From NCBI GenBank assembly GCA_947179485.1, contig OX359245.1, forward strand, positions 47,541,067 to 47,605,066: a stretch of DNA of 64,000 nucleotides, read 5' to 3'. Source of the DNA: Allacma fusca. Its lineage: Eukaryota > Arthropoda > Collembola > Symphypleona > Sminthuridae. The position numbers and the translations under genes are program-made. The notes beneath the pieces are model-generated. The model did not search any database, was not told where the DNA came from, and saw nothing but the letters and a program-made list of their open reading frames with translations. How positions within the stretch are numbered: the first letter of the stretch is position 1; the number at the start of each line of letters is the position of its first letter. Shown piece after piece: positions 24,321 to 37,380 of the stretch.

Positions 24321-25793
24321 AATGCTGCAAATATGTAGACAAATTCAGCCCCATTTTGAAAATTTATGTGCAAATTTTATACTTGCTGATACCATGTTCT
24401 TTAAAATTGTTAAGTGCCCCAAATACAGGCAAATAAAACGTCAAGAAACATTACATTTTCTCAATTTCTGGACACAACTTGTTAAAATAATTTCCAAATT
24501 GGTCTCGTTGGGCTAATTCAAAAACTCTTCTTCGAAAAAAAATACGTGGAGCCAAGCCTGGATTTTTGCTGAAGAAATCAAATTTTAAAAAGGCCAAGTA
24601 CTGCTGAGAAGACAATATTTTTAGATTGGGAGCTTGGCTAAATTTAGATTTGAGCAAGGACTGACCACTAACTTTTACAGTTGATGATAATGCATTACAA
24701 AAATTGAAGATTTCGATTTTGAAACGACGTTTTAAACTTTTGTCCAAACTTTAAAACAAATTAAGCACTTTTCACATTCGAACAAATCCGCGAGTCATGT
24801 CAATATTAATAAACAATAGTTAGAAGGTCATTCATTGATGTTCCGTTTTGTTTCATTGGAGTCTCAACAATAGAAGATGTTCTTTTGATGTTGACTTACA
24901 ATTCCTTCAGAACGCAAAAAAATTACCTCAAACTCGCGTACATTTCAGAATACAGTTGTAAAACGGGGGATTAAATAAATTTGGAAGTAACTTCAAATTT
25001 GGACTGACTTCCATCTGGATTTTGAGCAAATGAAATTTAAAAGAATTGAATTGGTAAGTTATTATGAATTATAGTTGTGTAATCAGCTGGGATATTTTTT
25101 CATGATGCAAAAATATCTATTTTAACATCAGGCATAAAATAAGCATTTTAGGATGTGGAAATAAATCCGGTCTTATCCCTGCGTCCCTGAATAATAGTTG
25201 CCGCCAATTAGACGATGCACGTGAGTGACTCACAAAACATTTGATGCCCAAATTTTCCTGGAAATCATTTCTTTTAGAGTTGGTTTTATGAATAAGTTTT
25301 TGTGATCCCAGAAGTCACTAACGAAACAAAGTCAGGTTTTTCACAGATGTTCAATTTGACGCCTGGGACTAAATATTTTTCTCACCCTTGTTTAGTATAA
25401 TTTTCAAGGCAAACACCCGTTAATAGCTCCCAGAATTTAATCAACGATTGTCAGAATATTATTAGAATACCTGACTCAGACGACTGTTGAAAATCGCGAA
25501 GGTCAAGGAAGCATAATTAAGTGTGAGAAACCTGTTTTCATAGTTTTTTTTTTGGAATGTGAGCGTAATCTTTACACCAAAATTTATTTAAAATGAAAGG
25601 ATCGGCAGTTAACACGTGGAAAAATGAAACAAGGAATATATATACGACCATAATTATTTTGTCCACCTCAAGTGCGCAAAGGTGTAAATGTCTCATAAAA
25701 TATTTTATTCGCCTATTAAGGTTGTAGCAAATTTCATTCCAGAATTTTTAGAATTCACTGTATCCACCTAAGTCAATTTGAGCTCGTGGGGTC
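24321..25793. repeat. Spacer, then second tandem copy of the H-E block
   Basis: 24321-24840 is AT-rich with no recognisable gene. From about 24860 (AGAAGATGTTCTTTTGATGTTG) the sequence follows 18030-18350 and then 21932 onward, including the TA at 25174-25175 that is unoccupied here. It runs up to the hAT-like insertion at 25794. Confidence 0.55.
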
Positions 25794-27062
25794 CAGAACT
25801 TCTGCCGGGGACAGGGACGTCCCGTCGGGACACTGGGGGGACCGGGACGGGACGTCCCCGGAGACAAAATAATTGTTCCCATGTCGTATTCGGGACGGGA
25901 CGGGGACAAAAAAAATTTCCCCATTATATCAGGGACGGGACGGGGACAAAAACAATTGTTCCCATTATATTCGCGACATGCTTTTTGGTCGTGTATATAA
26001 CGTGACGGGACGAACAAGCATAGCAGAACAAGGATAACGTTTCAGCTTTAATGCTCATGAGTAAACTATTCTGTGAACACTATTTCACCGAATGTAAGAA
26101 ATTCGATTTTAGGTTGTAGAAAATGAGGCTTGTTGCTCAAAAAGTTAAGGAAGAATCTTGGAGCCACGATTCTATATCGATCGTGTTTTTTATGTTTTTG
26201 GTACAAATATTTTTTGTACGACCTCATGTTCCGATTTTCGGTACGAGAATGTCGACAACTGTTTTCAGTAATTATCGGGTCGGTACAGGAATTTTGTTCA
26301 CATGCGGGACTAGGGATGCCAATGGTCTGGTCCGGACCATTAATAATGGTCCGTTATTGGTCTGGTCCGGTCTGGTCCTAGACTTGTATGGTCTGGTCCG
26401 GTCTGGTCTAACACTTGGACCAGACCAGATACAATTGGTCCAGCTTCAGGACCAGACCAGACCAGACCACAGGACCATGGTCCCAAAAGTACGCAAAATA
26501 AAAAATTTGAGTTAACGAAATCCTGTGGAACAAATTAAAAATGTTATTTCTGAGGATAAAAAAAATTTGACTGGATAAAATATGATTATTCAATTGCTCT
26601 GAATGGTTTTCTGGACCATGGTCCGGACCATGGTCTTTGGTCTGGTCTGGTCCGAATGACTGGATCAGACCACTGGTCTGGTCCGAAAAACTGGACCAGA
26701 CCAATGGTCTGGTCTGCGCTTTGGACCAGACCAGTTTCATAAAATCTGGATCAGACCAGACCATTGGCATCACTATGCGGGACCGGGGACAATATTTTTT
26801 TTAATTTTGGGGACGCGACGGGGGCTAGGTTGTTGTCCCCATGTCCCGACTTTCGGGACGGGACCGGGGACAACGTTTTTTAAAAATTTTGGGGACGCGA
26901 CGGGGGCTAGGTTGTTGTCCCCATGTCCCGACTTTCGGGACCGGACCGGGGACAACGTTTTTTAAAAATTTTGGGGACGGGACGGGGACATGGTTTTTGT
27001 CACCGTGTCCCGATTGTCGGGACGGGACTGGGGACACAATTTTGTCCCCAACAGAAGCTCTG
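25794..27062. mobile_element. hAT-like element with GGGACGGGAC arrays
   Basis: A perfect 8-bp duplication GTGGGGTC (25786-25793, 27063-27070) flanks termini CAGAACTTCTG and the inverse of CAGAGCTTCTG. The unoccupied paralogous site GTAGGGTC is at 38028-38035. Both ends carry GC-rich GGGACGGGACGGGGACA words in an AT-rich neighbourhood. The right arm contains three 82-bp units starting at 26809, 26891 and 26973. The middle (26020-26310) is unique AT-rich sequence followed by a nested element. ORFs of 60-130 codons on both strands are repeat artefacts. Confidence 0.85.
26321..26775. mobile_element. Nested hAT-like MITE of GGTCTGGTCC words
   Basis: A perfect 8-bp duplication TGCGGGAC (26313-26320, 26776-26783) flanks 20-bp termini that match at 19 of 20 (TAGGGATGCCAATGGTCTGG). 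The element is almost wholly built of GGTCTGGTCC and its complement CCAGACC, arranged as two inverted arms around an AT-rich spacer (26500-26600). Confidence 0.9.
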
Positions 27063-27070
27063 GTGGGGTC

Positions 27071-28600
27071 AAATCGTGTTAAGCAATGTTGATATTTTTC
27101 ACAATTTTAATTTGAAAATTATTTTCAGTCAAAATTTGGGACCTTGTTTGTAAAAAATGCCCATGAATTTTATAAGCCGCTATTACTTGCAATTAGGACT
27201 ATACGGGAAGGACTATAAACATGACCAAAAATGGTAAGAAATTCAGCTTAAAGAATAAATTCAAAATGTCGGAATTTCTGATCTTCAAATTCTCATTGAC
27301 AGTCCAGCGTTCATAGATTTTTTCCGTCAGCTTAGTTTTCAGATAATTTGATTTTGAGGGTCAATTAAGTCGCCATACCCACTACCTAATGGACCCAAAT
27401 CGATTGTAAAAAATAAAAGTCCAGTGTACGGAAAAGGTTTTGAATTGTCATTCAAGCAGAAGCTTTCTCTTAGCATCAATCGTACATCTATGCCTTTTTT
27501 TTTTTTTACAGATTTACAGTTTTCACGCCACCTGAAATAATTTTGCCTTCTTTTTTTTTTGTTAATGTTGAAGTATGTATGCATATTAGCTGCGTTTGTG
27601 AAGGGAACATAATCATACGCCTGTAGTCTGTAGAGTGTAATTCCTATATAGTGGCTCCCATGGGATGACAAAATACCGGTCAATATCTGTATATGGAGAT
27701 GATACTTTATCTTACCAATGATTACTGTAATTCCAATGTTCAATAACTGATTAAATTTAAGTTCACATTCTAAATTCTAAAAACCACAAGTTTGCCCTAA
27801 GGAATATTTCATATGTAATGTTACAAAAATTGCCCCATTTTGCCATAATCGGCCTGAGACAGTATTTACAATTTCGCAATTAAAATTTAGCTGGGAAAAA
27901 CAGATTTGTTGCAATTTGAGCAACTGAATATTTTTGATGGACTTTCTTTTATATCATCTACAGGATAGAATGTTTGCTAGCACCTTGACACTAAAGGCGG
28001 AACGAGTCAAAAGTGCAAAAAAATCAAGAAAATTAATTATTGCTATAAGTTGTAAATTTCGACGAAAATTGAAATATTTTATAATTGGCATCATTTTAAC
28101 ATGTAGAAGTAGTAATCGGATGCTATTTGAAAATGTGGATTATACCAAATTCATTTTGAAATTGAATGGAAAATTTACTTTACATAATTTAACTTTAATT
28201 TAAAATTAAATTAAACTTCAGAAGTTACACTGACGATTGATAAAATCAATGCCACTTGATAAAACTATCAAGGAGCTGTAAATGCTTTTCTCCAAAATTT
28301 AAAATAAATATTTTGAAATTTAATTGTCACACAATATCAGTTACTACTACATTTTCTGCACCATTAAAATTTCGTGGTTGACAAATGTTGCGATCAGCAC
28401 AAACCAAAGATTTTGGCCATTACTACTCCGCTCACAGCAAAAATATTTTCTGCAACTTCGTTTGTGAAGCATAGTAACAATCGCATAGAAAATAATTAAT
28501 TATAATAATTGTTGTCTAATTTCTAAAATGTAACTTTCAAAATACTTTTCCTTCAACGCCACTGTAACTATTCTCCGGGATCTTTTGCAGACAGGATATT
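27071..28600. repeat. Second tandem copy continued: reverse modules E and D
   Basis: Resumes after the hAT-like insertion. Box ACGCCA at 27525-27530 and 28556-28561. 27200-27360 aligns with 22480-22630, and 27720-28590 with 23150-23960. The 134-codon minus ORF at 27339-27743 runs across module boundaries and is not kept in the sister copy. Confidence 0.55.
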
Positions 28601-29225
28601 GGACTTGGATCTATGCCAAATATTTCCAGAGTGATCATACGTTTGTTAATTAAAACAAAATGATTTGACCTCAAATCTTAATTTATTAGTATAATAATTT
28701 TTACCAAAAATTATGAAACTCAATTTAATTTTTTTATCTGCAGGTTAGACTAATAAACTAATAACCCTCGTTAGAGTGTAGCTACAAAACGTTTGATTTA
28801 TTTATTTTGACGAAACTCTCCTTGAATTTTCTAAAATTTAATTTTTTAATTAATTAAGACTATTTTTTTGAGCTACATGAATCTAGAATGCAAAGAAAGG
28901 CGTAATGTTTTTGGATTTTTATCTCGACAATAATTATTATTGTATATACAAGAAATCATCGTTTTCATTTCTTACGACTGAAACATATGGGTTTTTGGTT
29001 ATTTTAGATTTAAATGTTCGGGGTTAATCCTTAGGATTTATACAGATGTAACTTAATGTTTTATAACCAAAGGAGCCGTTTCACGTAACTCCTAAAATCA
29101 GATGATTAAGTAACTCGCAAGTAAGGGGGTACTGTCTACGTGACAAGGGTGCTAATAAAAAGTAATTATGGAATGATACTTGAGGTGATCAAATAATGTA
29201 ATTGTGTATTGAGTTGTGTTATACT
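28601..29225. other. AT-rich sequence, no gene seen
   Basis: 28700-28930 resembles 43550-43830 (ATCTGCAGG...ATAACCCTCGTTA...), so it is another dispersed repeat. The remainder shows no ORF, RNA gene or terminal repeats. Confidence 0.4.
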
Positions 29226-30966
29226 CAGGGATGTCAATTTCCAATTTTGTGATTGCAATTAACGATTAACGATTACTTCGAAAACAAAATGAATTTATAA
29301 TTACAATTAATGATTAATGGGCTTACAACTAATAATTAATAATTACGATTAACGGTTACTTTGAAAATATTATTCACTGATAATTACAATTAACGATTAC
29401 TTTAGAAATAATTTTCACTGATGATTACAATTAACGATTACTTTAGAAATAATTTTCACTGATGATTACAATTAACGATTACTTTAGAAATAATTTTCAC
29501 TGATGATTACAATTAACGATTACTTTGAAAATATTATTCACTGATGATTACAATTAACGATTACTTTAAAAATAATTTTCATTGTTGATTACAATTAACG
29601 ATTACTTTAGAAATAATTTTCACTGATGATTACAATTAACGATTACTCCGAAAATAATTTTCATTGATGATTACAATTGACGATTACTTTAAAAATAATT
29701 TTCATTGATGATTGCAATTAACGATTAACGATTATTTTGAAAATTATTAATTGAGGATTGCAATTAACGATTATCTTTTAACAAAATATTTAATTGTCGA
29801 TTACAATTATTAATGTTTATTTTTTTAAACATTTAATTGTCGATTACAATTATTGTTTATTTTTTTACATTTAATTGTCGATTACAATTATTGTTTATTT
29901 TTTTATATTTAATTGTCGATTACAATTATTGTTTATTTTTTTACATTTAATTGTCGATTACAATTATTGTTAATTTTTTTAACATTTAATTGTCGATTAC
30001 AATTATTGTTAATTTTTTTTAACATTTAATTGTCGATTACAATTATTGTTCAATCAATCAAGGCCTGTTCGGCCAGTTTATTGCATTTACTCGGGCTTAC
30101 CCATAATGCATTATATAGATACAAATTTTTGAATGCATGAAATTAGGAAGAAGGCTAGTTGTTTACATAGATTCACGTCGGCGTTACAAATATTACGAAG
30201 GACTAGTCTCTTGAGATGTGTGAAAAGTACTTAGTTCTAATATCACATAAGTACTTGCAGTCATACAGAATGTGCTCAATGTCATAAAGTGTAGGTGGGC
30301 CACACAGCTAACAAAATTCTTCATTCAATATAATACAGTTCATTCGATAGATTAGCCTACTGCTGTTGAGTCGAAACTGGCACAGTAGGGCTTTGAGTGA
30401 CAATGGAATGTGGGTATTTAGATACTGCTTGCATTTATCATTTTAATAAGCTAACTTGTGCAAAGGGTGAGACGAGGAGTTCAGGATTCTGTTCATGTCG
30501 TGTAAACTGCTCTGATCGTAAACAGAGTGTATTATATCCTTTATATTATCAGCCAGATACACCGGACACTGCTTAGTAAAAACTTCTTCGAACCCTAGAC
30601 TGCTTAGAATTTTGGAGACGTCGCCAGCCCGATAATTGATGATTACAATTGATAATTGATTTTTGAAAACGGCTAATTGATGATTACAATTGATAATTGA
30701 TTTTTGAAAACGGTTAATTGATGATTACAATTGATAATTGATTTTTGAAAACGGTAAATTAATGATTACAATTGATAATTGATTTTTGAAAAAGGTTAAT
30801 TGATGATTACAATTGATGATTGATTTTTGCAAAAAGGTTAATTGATGATTACAATTGATGATTATTTCAAAAAATCCAAGCTTACTAAATTAACGATTGA
30901 TGATTAATAATTAGTAATCATTAATCGTTAATCATTAATCGTGATTATTAATCGTTGACATCCCTG
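29226..30966. mobile_element. hAT-like element of ATTAACGATTAC words
   Basis: A perfect 8-bp duplication GTTATACT (29218-29225, 30967-30974) flanks termini CAGGGATGTCAA and TTGACATCCCTG. The left arm is a long array with the unit GATTACAATTAACGATTAC plus TTTRGAAATAATTTTCACTGAT (about 39-42 bp), sliding into a shorter ATTTAATTGTCGATTACAAT array near 29770-30050. The right arm is a different AATTGATGATTACAATTGAT array. A LINE fragment is inserted between them. Confidence 0.9.
30051..30630 (-). pseudogene. 5'-truncated non-LTR retrotransposon (LINE) 3' end
   Basis: Read on the minus strand, this gives the C-terminal end of a reverse-transcriptase-type ORF: a K...CQFRLNSSRLIYRM segment followed by LCGPPTLYDIEHILYDC, matching the C-x2-C/H/C zinc-knuckle pattern at the end of many LINE ORF2 proteins. 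At least two in-frame stops break it. The 3' end is GGCCGAACAGGCCTTGATTG with a TTGATTG tail, as expected for target-primed insertion with a short repeat tail. The fragment splits the array of the surrounding hAT-like element. Which LINE clade it belongs to cannot be told from this piece. Confidence 0.7.
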
Positions 30967-30974
30967 GTTATACT

Positions 30975-31344
30975 TTTTGAATCTACTCAGGAAGGTAGTT
31001 TATTAAATGGTTGGGATTATATTTCAGTTCAAAATATATACTTTAACACGAGATCAAGATTCTCACTTGAATTCCAGAAACCAACTCAAGATCAAGATAT
31101 CAACTCGAATCCCAAAGACCAACTGTCTCTCTCATTCTTCTCTCCCAGGACGCTTGGCGTCCTTTTTCTAATCTCAAGTTCCAACTCATCACATATGAGT
31201 TTCCATAGATCCTTGAGGATATTTACCATATCTAATCTTAAATATTATTTAAATTATGTTCCTTAGGAACTTATCATCTAATTCTTATTTTCTAAATTCA
31301 TCTAATTCTATATCCGCTACACGACTGACCTAAAATCATTTAAT
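30975..31344. other. Unique AT-rich stretch, no gene seen
   Basis: Holds a 103-codon ORF (30955-31266) that begins inside the hAT-like terminus and has biased, low-information composition. I find no motifs and do not call it a gene. Confidence 0.4.
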
Positions 31345-32620
31345 TGGAAGACGTGTCGGAAAAAATAGGAGCCGGCGTCACAATTTAGCTATTTGTTGTC
31401 CTAACAATTTTCCTTCAGTGTACTTTTTTCATGTAATGGACGTCGAGACAATTGAACCATAGAATCATTTACAGAACTTTCAAAAAAACAAGTAGATTTT
31501 TCTCGGGAAATGTTGGAACGAATTGTGAATGTGAATTGAACACTTTTGAGTATCTTAAATGCAAGTACTCCATTAAATTTGAACTGAGTAAGTGGGAATT
31601 CAATTTCAGCGTAATGTGACTTAGGAAACAAATGTTTTCAGGAACGCTGTAGTAGTTACAATCCCTTTAATTAGGTTCAAACAATTATATTGACCTCTTT
31701 GGGTAATAAAGGGGCCGACCAATATTTAGAACTCAGGTTCAACAGGCTGGAAAAATAATTTGTGTGGCGTGGAAATTCAACAATTTTGTGTTATGATTTA
31801 CAATTGCTTCTCCATTTCGCCACGGATTTAAAAATAATAATTCTTAATAAAATATCGTATTCATTTAATAAAAATGATTGTGAATCTGTCATAAAATCTT
31901 GTTTTACTAAACTTTATTGGACTGTTCAATTCGCCCCAAAGTGTAACTAATTTTTTATTTCAGGATCAGAAGATTTTGGGATTGTCGGAACAAATAAGAG
32001 CTGGCGTCACAATTTAGCTATTTGTTGTCCTAACAATTCTTCACTGTATTTTGCATGTAATGGACGTCGAGACAGTTGAACCGTATAATAATTTACAGAA
32101 CTTTCAAAAAATATGCAGATTTTTTTTCGGAATTTTTGGAACGAATTGTGACTGTGAATTGAACACTTTTGAGTATCTTACATGCAAGTAATTACTTCAT
32201 TGAATTTGAACTGAGTAAGCGGGAATTTAATTCCAACGTAATGGGATGAGTATCCACTTGATTTAGGAAACAAATGTTTTCAGGAACGCTGTAGTAGCTA
32301 CAATCCGTATACGTTTAATCAATTATATTAACCTTTTTACGTAAACAGGCGACAATAATTTGTAGTAGTTCCTTCTGTATGTTGGAAAAATAATTTGTGG
32401 AGCGTGGAAATTCAACAATTTTGTGTAATGACTTCGAATTGCTTCTCCAATTCCCCACGGATTTAAAAAAAATAATTCTTAATAAAACATCGTATTAATT
32501 TGCCATACATATATGAATATGAATCTGTCATAAAATCCTTGTATTATAAAACTTTATTGGACTGTTCACTTCACACCAAAGTGTAATTAACTAAATTTTC
32601 AATTGTGGATCCGAATATTT
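31345..32620. repeat. Tandem pair of module C, about 629-bp unit
   Basis: GGCGTCACAATTTAGC occurs at 31374 and 32003, and the whole following sequence is repeated with moderate divergence. Each unit contains TGTGGCGTGGAAATTCAACA or a variant (31765; about 32405). Single diverged copies occur at 14.4-15.3, 49.5-49.8 and 52.0-52.6 kb. Confidence 0.8.
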
Positions 32621-34330
32621 TCTGACTATTTTAGAAATCGAAATGAAATATAGCCAAGCGACACACTTGTAACATTTTGAATTCTCAGCAAACATTGACT
32701 TTCGAAAGTTTGACTTCCTCAACAAACTTCTTGACTATTTGCTCCACTTCCGTCAGGGAGTAACACCAAAGGGTTTTGAGTTAGAGCATCGGCAAAATTT
32801 CAAAAATGCAAAAGAAAATGTGCTAGAAATTGGGAAAATTAAATGTTTCATTGCCAAATGCCTGGGGTTGGGAAGATGGTTAATACTCTACGTGTCAATC
32901 GACCCTACATTTAGTCCTCAAGATCACAAATGTGAACTAAATTCTGATATAATTGTTTAGTTTTTAAGTCAAAATAAGCATTTGCGTTAAGAAATGGGTG
33001 TACATGGGAACTTCATTGTATAGTAAATAAAGCTGAAATTGCTGCAGGACAATCCAAAGGAATAGGTACAATGTTTCACTTCGTTACAGTACATTCTGTT
33101 TTGCAATTATTTACATAATTCTGTTGAAATCGCAACTTTTATGTATATCCGCCAACTTTGGAAAAAATGGATTGTGTGGCGTTAGGGTTAAAATATTTTA
33201 AAACGTATTTAGGGACAGTTACTAAAACTACCAATTTTATTTTATTCGAATTAAAACCACCAGCATAACATTTCATTTCCCGTATTTTACAGACACTTGT
33301 CAGTTTCTACTGAATTGCGGCACATGTTTAAAAACGATTCTGAATTCTTAGCAAAAATTTATTTTTGAAAGGTCGATTTCTTCAATACAAATCCAAGTTT
33401 TGAGTTAAATAGCGCAACGATAAAATTTGGGAGTATTTGGAAGAAATTGTGCTAGGGAGTGAGAAAATTTCATGTTTCTTGTCATTTTACTTATACCGGG
33501 GTTTGGGGGAAGGCATCGATTTTAGTGAACATGGTATCCGGAAGTATGAAATTGAATTTAAAATTCGGGCTAAATTTGCAGCATTGGTTTTTAGGATTGA
33601 TTTCGTTACCAACTAGTTACTAATATAAATTTCATTACCGCTTTCTACACCAGCGTTGACTTTTAATATGACAAGAACCTTTTGATACTGAAACAGGTTT
33701 TAAAGATTTTTCAAGGTCTGTGAATTGTTAATTTTTTTTTAAAGTTTCAACAAATTGACATATCTCGCATACCGTTATGAGGGAAGTGCTATTACCTGTG
33801 CACACGTTGTTGCGTAATTCCTGGACATTGGATTTACTGATAAATTATATTTTCCTCCGATTTCTGCATCTTTGTTACGTTGTATAATTTTGCACATTAA
33901 TATTCTCTGAGTCAGCTCTGCAAGATCCTGCAAAATCGATACAGTAACGTCAAGCAAAATTATTTTCAATTGCTTTTATTTTATTCCATGAATATATAAT
34001 TTAATAAAATAAATAATGGTTTTGTGTATTTTATTTCGACAAAAAAGATTTTCTTCAAAGTTGCAGATTTTCAGAAAGCCGTACGGAGTGTGACATGAAT
34101 GTTCAAGCATTTTTAAAAAATTGAAAGAAAATTTGTGTGAGGAAATTTATTGCCGTTGTCAAAGCAAAAAAGCTTGATTCATCTGAACATTGTTCAGAAC
34201 AATTGACGTTAAAATTTAACTCCGTATTAACGATCCACAGATCAAAAATTCCTCAGATAAAAAACTAGTGCGATGCCGCACAAGATATTTATCTGTGAAT
34301 TGAATAATTAAAAAGATATTTACGTAATAA
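32621..34330. repeat. Repeat modules B and D; no gene
   Basis: Box TGGCGT at 33177-33182 (module B). The GTTACC segment at 33595-33740 and a degenerate box (AGTAACGTCAAGC, near 33943) belong to module D, followed by the 34080-34220 segment also seen at 11075 and 53270. Confidence 0.55.
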
Positions 34331-37300
34331 TTGTGTTCATAAAAAACCACACACTGGAACATTTGTATATTACGGGCGGAAGTTCGGCTTTAGATTTTAA
34401 ACTAAATTGGACCAACTTGTTTCGAAAATTTGATTTTTTATTATTTCAAATTTATTTATTTGGATGTAAATGCTTATCTGTAATGAATATTTGCTATTCA
34501 GTCATTTCTAATATGAAACCCTTATTATATCTGGCTTAATAGAAAAACGTTACGTAAAAACATTCGATCGGAACATTTTGGTTAAGACTTAGGACATAAT
34601 TTTTCTGTCTGAATTTTGTTCCCTGTTTTTTAAATCAAAATTAAAATATTTAGTTTTTAATTTTTTTCTCACATTTCGAGCATAAACACACTGATCAATA
34701 GAGGCTGCTCATTCAGAAATGAACAATTAATTAAATGATTCAAATGTATTTGAGCTCACAGAATTAAGAAGAGTCAAACGATGATTTTTTACAAATGTCG
34801 TTTTAAATATTTTGTCATTTTTACGATAAATATTTAAAAATGTTATATCCGCATAATATCAGTTACCTTCATATTAGGTTCTGTTCTGTTCTTGCTGAGT
34901 GAATTTTGAGACTAATTTGTAAACCACTTCATGGATTTTCTAAGCGATTTTTTGATTACATACTACTAGAAAGAAACAAAACGAAAGAATCAAATGAACA
35001 TGACCAAAATCCCGTTTACCTAAGTGAACAAATTTAGCTTTAAAACTCTAAATATAATGGAAAGTTTTTGAACTACCTTTCAGTAATCAATCTCACCTCA
35101 ATAGTTTTTTATGAATTTGCAGCTTCACGCCACCTCAAATAATTTCACCGATCTCCTGCGTGTATTCGTTTTAGTTACGTAAAGAAACAGTAGTTGAATT
35201 TTTGTGTTTATTTTGCTCGTGTTTTAAGTGAAAATTATTCCGGTGGTATCTTTCTTCCAGCTTTTTCAAATTTATTGTGAAAATTACCAATACAGTGGTC
35301 AAGTAAATTAGAGGACGATTTTCAAGAAAAAATAAAATTTTGTATTTTTTCAAATTTAACGCTCGTTGTCATATTTAGGAATGTAATTAGCGAACAAAAG
35401 TTGAAAGCCTGTGTCATTATACTTACATAAGTTCGCGTGACACATAAATGTGCACCGAGACTTACATGCAAATAGCGTGACGTGTCCACTCAGGATTGAA
35501 ACATGGTTAAAACAAGTCCAGAATTCGAAATAGAAAACTAGATTTCAAGGGAACCGTCAATACGAATTCGAATTACAAGTTTCTCAAAATATTGGGACTT
35601 TTAAACACATTTGATTTTGTGATCTTTCAAAACCACTTTCAAAAATTCTTACTCTTTCAAGAATTTCGTGAATGTCCAGAATTGAATGAGTATTTTGGCA
35701 CGAATTGATTCTTTTCCTTTTTAGATATTTCGCCAATACGTTTTTATGTTGGATTTATTGTACTTTTACTATGGCGTATTCGAATTAGGAAAGTATTTTT
35801 AATGAGTGCAGTTAGAAAACGTAAAATTTCTCCTTGGGTACTCTTAATTTAGGGACGCAATCCAGTATGCGGATTGGCTGGCAGGTTTTCCAGAATGACG
35901 TTCAGAATTAAGGAGAGAAAGTCAGTAGTATTTGGCAAGTTGGTGTTTGGAGTACATTTCTGGAAAATTTTCCACTCGTCATCTGGCCTTCGAATTTAAG
36001 AAATAGTTTGACGAAATCACTTCGTTTTGGGAAGTTGTTGTCAAAATCTACCAGTATAGGTGTTCATGCCTAAAACCCAATCTTTGTTTTTAACATCAAT
36101 CACTGATATTGTAGAGCAGATTTTGCGAAATATCCCTGCATTTGTTGAGGAAAAATTTCAAAAGGCCACTAATTTTATTGCGCAGAATTTGGGAAAAAAT
36201 CCCTGATTTTGTAGAGCAAAATTTTCAAAAACTACATGATTTTGTTGAGCAGAAGTTTCAAAAAATCCATGATTTTGTTAGCAAACCAAATTCTTATAAA
36301 CCCACTTTGGCGGTTTCCTGAGGAAATCGAACCCTTGGAAAATAAGACCTTAATTTACAACAAATGATAATTTTAGACGCGAATCGTTATGATTTTAGAT
36401 ATGGTGTGCGCTTAATGCTAACGATAAAAAAACGAAAACATGTGTTGATATTAAAACATGTTATCTAACAACGTAGTAAAACCCGAAATGTTTCGATCGA
36501 ACGTGTTCAAAATGGGCTCAAAATTTTGCTTGAAAATAATTCTCGAATTAATATTTGAAAAACACCAACTTTGTTTGACACTATATTAACCCAGGTCAAT
36601 GAAGTGTTTCTGGAAAATCTGCAAGGAAATTTGCAGTCTCCTTAACCTTGTTGAATTTCAACGGACGCAGAAATCCGACTTTTTATAATATGTTCTGACG
36701 CCCTTTGAAGAAAATGTTTTCGTGTGATTAAGATTTTACACTGGAAATACTTTTAAATCGATTTTGATATGGAATCTGAACGCACAAGTTTTCCTTACAA
36801 CTTACGATGCACTCCTTACAAAGTGCATCAGAGCGTTCTTGGAAATGTAGAAATCAACTTTTTTCTCGAACATTTCATATTCCTGCAGCGTTTATGACAC
36901 ACAGTTAAAAAGGCAGTCAGTGGTGTGAAAGTACGCATTATTAGTAGTATGTATTCCCCATAAGAAAGCAACTCCTAAAATACCTTATTCCTCCAATTTT
37001 TAGGAAAATCCTTCCCAGATTATCTAAAACTATATTGATTAACCAGCGTCATTGTTTGCGACCCAGGAGTCCTGGACATGCTCAAAATCGTATATTTTTT
37101 ACGCATTCACCAGTCGTTTATTTTAACACATGGAACCTCTTTTGATTTGAATAATTTGTTGCAGATCAAATTGAGCCCCGTAATTTTTGTGGTTTACTGT
37201 GCACTACTTTATTTGCTTGAACAAGCAAAAGTAAGCTTTCTCTGGAAATATTTAGCATAGAACCAAGTTCAATACATGTTAGAACCGTCCTTATACTTTC

Positions 37301-37380
37301 GAAACTAATTTTGACCTGAAAATTTTGAAAAAGCCGTAAATATTTTTGATAACTTTAACTTTTGATTTGATTTGAAACAA
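34331..37380. repeat. Reverse module E, module F and a CCTGATTTTG repeat
   Basis: Box ACGCCA at 35127-35132 in reverse module E. 36100-36300 holds four degenerate units with ATTTTGTTGAGCAGAATTT, related to 41748-41860 and, inverted, to 40130-40210. Module F lies at about 36780-37020 (box variant CAGTGGTGTGAAAGT, followed by AAGCAACTCCTAAAAT). No gene. Confidence 0.5.

Noticed and set aside
25748..27153. ORFs of 60-130 codons on both strands
   Set aside because: All run through GGGACGGGAC or GGTCTGGTCC arrays of two nested hAT-like elements; open in several frames because the arrays lack stops.
27339..27743. 134-codon minus-strand ORF
   Set aside because: Lies in module E and is not open in the paralogous copies at 22.6 and 38.3 kb; low-information composition.
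29280..30050. CRISPR-like array of regular repeats
   Set aside because: Spacers are as conserved as repeats, unit length drifts, the array lies inside a hAT-like element, and the genome is eukaryotic.
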